Positions 60,392 through 64,000 of a stretch of 64,000 bases of DNA are shown here, piece after piece (within the stretch, counting starts at the first letter, position 1; every line of letters begins with the position of its first letter). Origin of the DNA: Amblyornis subalaris. Taxonomy: Eukaryota; Chordata; Aves; Passeriformes; Ptilonorhynchidae. The notes under the pieces are model-generated. The model made no database searches, had not been told where the DNA came from, and saw nothing but the letters and a program-made list of their open reading frames with translations. Where the stretch lies: contig JACAXG010000028.1 in NCBI GenBank assembly GCA_018881555.1, forward strand, positions 3,677,735 through 3,741,734, written 5' to 3'. The position numbers were made by a program, and so were the translations under genes.

Positions 60392-63300
60392 CTGCAGCAT
60401 CGGGGAAAATATGATTAAATAATCGCTCATTAGCACCTGTGATCTATTTAGCCTGTTCTGCTCGCAAAGAAATTAGAGGCCACTTTAATATCACCAGCTG
60501 ACAAAAGCTGTAATGTTAGGGTAGGATGGTTTGCAGTCCAAGTGTGATACAGGCTGGACTGTGGGAAAGTGATGCTCTGCTTTAGCCAGACTTTGCTGCA
60601 AGAGGGACAGTCCACTGATAAACCATGGAGATAAGTGACACAGAGAAATCCCTTCTGATTCCCTGCAGAACAGTGCAGCGTGAGCCAGGAGCTCCTTTTC
60701 GGGCACAACATGCAGGGAAGTGTAGAGAGGTCACAGTGAAACCAACAGCTTTCCATCGTCATCAGAAATATTGCAATTACAATTGAGCATCTCTCTTCTG
60801 ATGCAGGGACAGCAGGAACGTCTTCCACACAAACACACTCCTGTTAGCCAGACTGGCTGATGTTTGGGGTGGCCAGCCCAGACCACCTGCACAGTACTCT
60901 GGGTGTGGCCTGTGAGCCCTGTTAAGTATTGAAAATTAGTTATATGACTGAGAGGGAGTTCAGCAATATCAGACTTTTTTACAGGCAAACAACTCTATCT
61001 GCATGTTCCAGCTGATTATTGGTGGTACAAGGTACACAACCAGCGGCGACAGAAGAAAGAGAATGCAAAATCTGGAAAAGAAGAGCTGCCAGGCAGGAGG
61101 GGCTGCTTTCTTGGGATGAGTCAGACTCAGCTCTGCGCTCGGAGCGGATCTTACCCCTGAAACATTTATGCACGGTGGCTGGGTAGCTTCAAAGCTCCCA
61201 TCAATATCGAGCGGGAGCTCTATTGAGATGTAACCAGATAAGCTCTGTGCATCTGCCCCTCCTCTGAAGTGCTGCTGCTGGGATGCAGCTGGAGGAATCG
61301 CAGAGGGCTCGTACATCTCCACCGAGCGCGGAGACCACGGCAAAGCCTCGGCCACGGAATCTCAGCGCACGTTTTCCTTCTGTTCCCACTGATGTTCCCA
61401 CCACTAACAGCCCCATCCCGTACAGCACGTAAACATTCACCCAGTCATTGCCACATCTCGCTCCTTCCCTCAAAATCTCGGGTTAGACCATGCAAAAGCT
61501 TTTATTCCTTCCCCCCATCCAATAATCTGCATAGCCCATTCTAAAGGCAATTAAATATCAAGTAGGAGCTGCCTAAGTCACACATGAGAGACAGGTAAGT
61601 GCAGCTCGTCACTGTTAGTTGCTGCAATTAGCTTCAAAAGGTTGGTGTGGTTCTGATCTATGACACCACCCAGCAAACACACATCCTTCTTGATCCTGCC
61701 TGCCACAAGACTTGTCTCTCCTCCTCTAAAGCTCCTTTTTAATGGTCTCTGAAGAACAATCCTCAAATGCCTTGCGAACCATCGTTTGAAAAGGGCACAG
61801 CATCCATCATCCCACTTCTTTGCTTAGGTAGCTGCTTCAATACTATTCCGTGCCCATTTTCCAGCACAGAGGGTGATGGACAGAGCTGAGAAATTTTTCC
61901 CAGAGCTTTCCGAAAGTGAGCAAAGCAGCTCTTTACANCTTTTGCAAAACTTCCCTTCCACTATTACCCAGGCTTTGGCTCTTTAGGAATTATGTACTGT
62001 TTGATTTTTAAGAATGAAAAGCTTCAGGTGCCTTGACAAGTAATTACTAATACAACAAAGCCCTACCAGCATTTAATAATTATTCCAGAAGGAACACAGC
62101 AAACCTATCTCCTAGAAAAACACTCCTTTGCACCAGCTGCCAGGTTTGGGAAGCCAACACCCGACTCCCTCCAAAGACCTTCCTGAACAGGTGGTTTTTG
62201 CAGCATTCCTGGAANATCCCCAGATTTGGACCACTTCACAGCCAGTGGGTGCAGAGAGCAGCTCCAGAGTCTTGGCACCGCTGCCAGGAATATCCTGCCA
62301 GCGCTGCCCTGTCTGTTTTTGCAAGGGGCTCCAACAGGAGTGCCATGGATGGCTGCAGATGTGGCAGCAGGGCANGGCCTGGCAGCAAGAGCTCAGCGAG
62401 GCTGGTCCTCAGCTGCAGACACAGCCAACTGCACCAAAAGATCCCCAAACCCTGGTTCCCTCTGTACTCAGCAGGAAATAAATTACTGCACTTTGCACCC
62501 ATCTCCAAACATTATGCTGCGTCTCCATAGTCTAATTTTAAGGCAAATGCCTGGGAAGCTGAGGGATGATGTGGGCATCCTGAAGAAAAGTCCCTGCATC
62601 CTGAGCACAGACAGGTGGTTATGGATCACTCACCAAAGCAACACCTAAAGGTGTGAACTCCTCCAGCTACCATGGATGTGCTCTCTCCATCAAAGGCAGG
62701 AGGCACTGCCCTCCCATGTCCTCTGACTCCTTCCCCAATCCACCATCACTTCTACTGACTTGGACAAGCTCAGCCACCCCCAAGGAAACAAACCCCTGCT
62801 GAACAGAGGGATCACAGCNGAGCTGAGGTGGCATAAGGAGAAAAAAACCCCACAAACTTCTAGTGGCTCCTTATGAGTCTTCCTGATGTCCCCACAGACA
62901 CACAGGAACATAAAGCCAGCTAAAAGGCTGGAAGCCCCAAGGAGAAATGCAAAGGAGCTGTATCCAGAAGAATATGACACGACTTTGGAAGTGTAATAGT
63001 ACCGATGCAGCCACTTGAGTTCTGCCCATCACCAGCAGAAAAACACTCAGCCACAAAACTAATATAATTTCTGTTCCTAAGACAGGTTCTTTGAAGATTT
63101 CCAGAAGTCAACATAATAAAGAGGAAAAATCCCGGGAACACTTTTAGATGGGCTGCTGCCATTTGAAATACGGCTTGCCATGAGCTGAAAGGGAATTTAA
63201 AACAATACCAGCTGCTGATAATTTGTCCACTAATTAGTCCATTATACCAACTGAAAGGGAACACTAATTTGGTGTAAATAAGGCCAGTGTCTTTCAGAAG

Positions 63301-64000
63301 CAACTGTCATGAAACATAGCTGCAGTAACTTCAGCCTTTCACCATCATTAGGACTGGTGCTGGAAGGGATAACCTGCTTGTTAGTGTTGACACAACATGT
63401 TTTTTCTGTGTTTCTTTCAGAACAGGCAGGAACTGACTATTCTGTCCGTTTCTGAAGTATCTTCTAAGGTCTGCTCCCAGCAAGACTCCAATAACCACCC
63501 TTATCAGCAAGGAATTCTCTAAACTGGTGTTCCGCAGCGTGGATGAACATCAAGCAGGAGGAAGATAAACCTGTTTAGCATGACAATACAGACAGCTTAT
63601 ACTAGAGGATTACTTTTTAGTGGTTTTTAAACTATTGGGTAAATAGAAATGCTGCAGGGGTTTTTGCTTTGTTTTCGGTTTTCTCCGCTCCCTGCGACTG
63701 TGGCTGTGTTACCTTGGAAACCTCCATAGGCTGGAGCGTGATTGGGTGTGTGGTGACATTACAGACTGTCAACCAAAGGTGCATGGATGCCTATGAAACA
63801 ACAAACACAGAAAATGAGAGGATATTTAGGTATATTTTTGATAGCACAAAATGCACAAGTGCTGCTCAGCGGCAAGTCAGCCACCAGAGCTGACTGGTTT
63901 AGTCAGTGGGAAATTTGATAATAAATTTGATAATAGTTCCAGTTATCCTTTTTTATTAAGTGACTAAAAAGAAACAACCTTATAAGATTACTTTAAAAAT
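60392..64000 (-). other. Last intron of SDK1 (partial)
   Basis: No further sidekick coding sequence (cytoplasmic tail, transmembrane or FNIII) recognised on the minus strand. A 100-residue frame at about 61155-61365 was considered and set aside for lack of a usable acceptor. Otherwise nothing identified. Confidence 0.6.

Noticed and set aside
61155..61365. Minus-strand open frame (SVEMYEPSAIPP through PPCINVSG with a gtaaga donor) as the penultimate SDK1 exon
   Set aside because: The frame has a plausible donor but a stop at its 5' edge with no pyrimidine-rich acceptor, and the residues do not resemble the sidekick cytoplasmic sequence I recall just before the TDSDYED block.
1..64000. CRISPR arrays, tRNA or rRNA genes, or prokaryote-style operons
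   Set aside because: No regularly spaced repeats, no cloverleaf-like segments recognised, and gene structure is clearly vertebrate.

Overview
This is vertebrate nuclear DNA, most probably from a bird and plausibly a passerine. Genes are split into small exons with consensus GT-AG introns. Three truncated CR1-type LINE 3' ends are present, the typical avian interspersed repeat, and one solo LTR is flanked by a 5-bp target-site duplication. Single isolated Ns are scattered throughout, which suggests base-level ambiguity in the assembly rather than scaffold gaps. There are no bacterial-style operons; almost all open frames longer than 60 codons are chance frames.

Layout. (1) About 358-8519, plus strand: a cytochrome P450 of the CYP3A subfamily, exons 2-13 of 13. 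Exon 1 lies before the window. Every splice phase and exon length is intact, but the I-helix threonine is replaced by proline. (2) 8520-34690: about 26 kb with no convincing gene. It holds the 3' UTR of the first P450, two CR1 fragments, a solo LTR, short tandem repeats, and two pairs of collinear, diverged noncoding blocks that look like an old duplication. (3) 34691-46264, minus strand: a second CYP3A gene, all 13 exons, starting in a CpG-rich promoter. Its exon 12 is one base short (162 instead of 163 bp). As printed this shifts the frame just before the heme-binding loop and ends the protein at the heme cysteine, so it is either a recent pseudogene or a sequence error. (4) 46265-60115: no convincing gene; one CR1 fragment and A/T-rich tracts. 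The right part is probably 3' UTR of the next gene. (5) 60116-60391, minus strand: the last coding exon of SDK1 (sidekick-1, a synaptic adhesion protein), ending in its PDZ-binding tail. (6) 60392-64000: most probably the last SDK1 intron.

The two P450 genes are tail to tail. They are expected to make ER-anchored monooxygenases that oxidise steroids and xenobiotics with electrons from NADPH-P450 reductase. Their position next to the 3' end of SDK1 agrees with the CYP3A location I recall for birds (between SDK1 and FOXK1). I saw nothing resembling an undescribed defence or mobile system. The points most worth a second look are the I-helix change in one P450, the single-base frameshift in the other, and the duplicated noncoding blocks between them.
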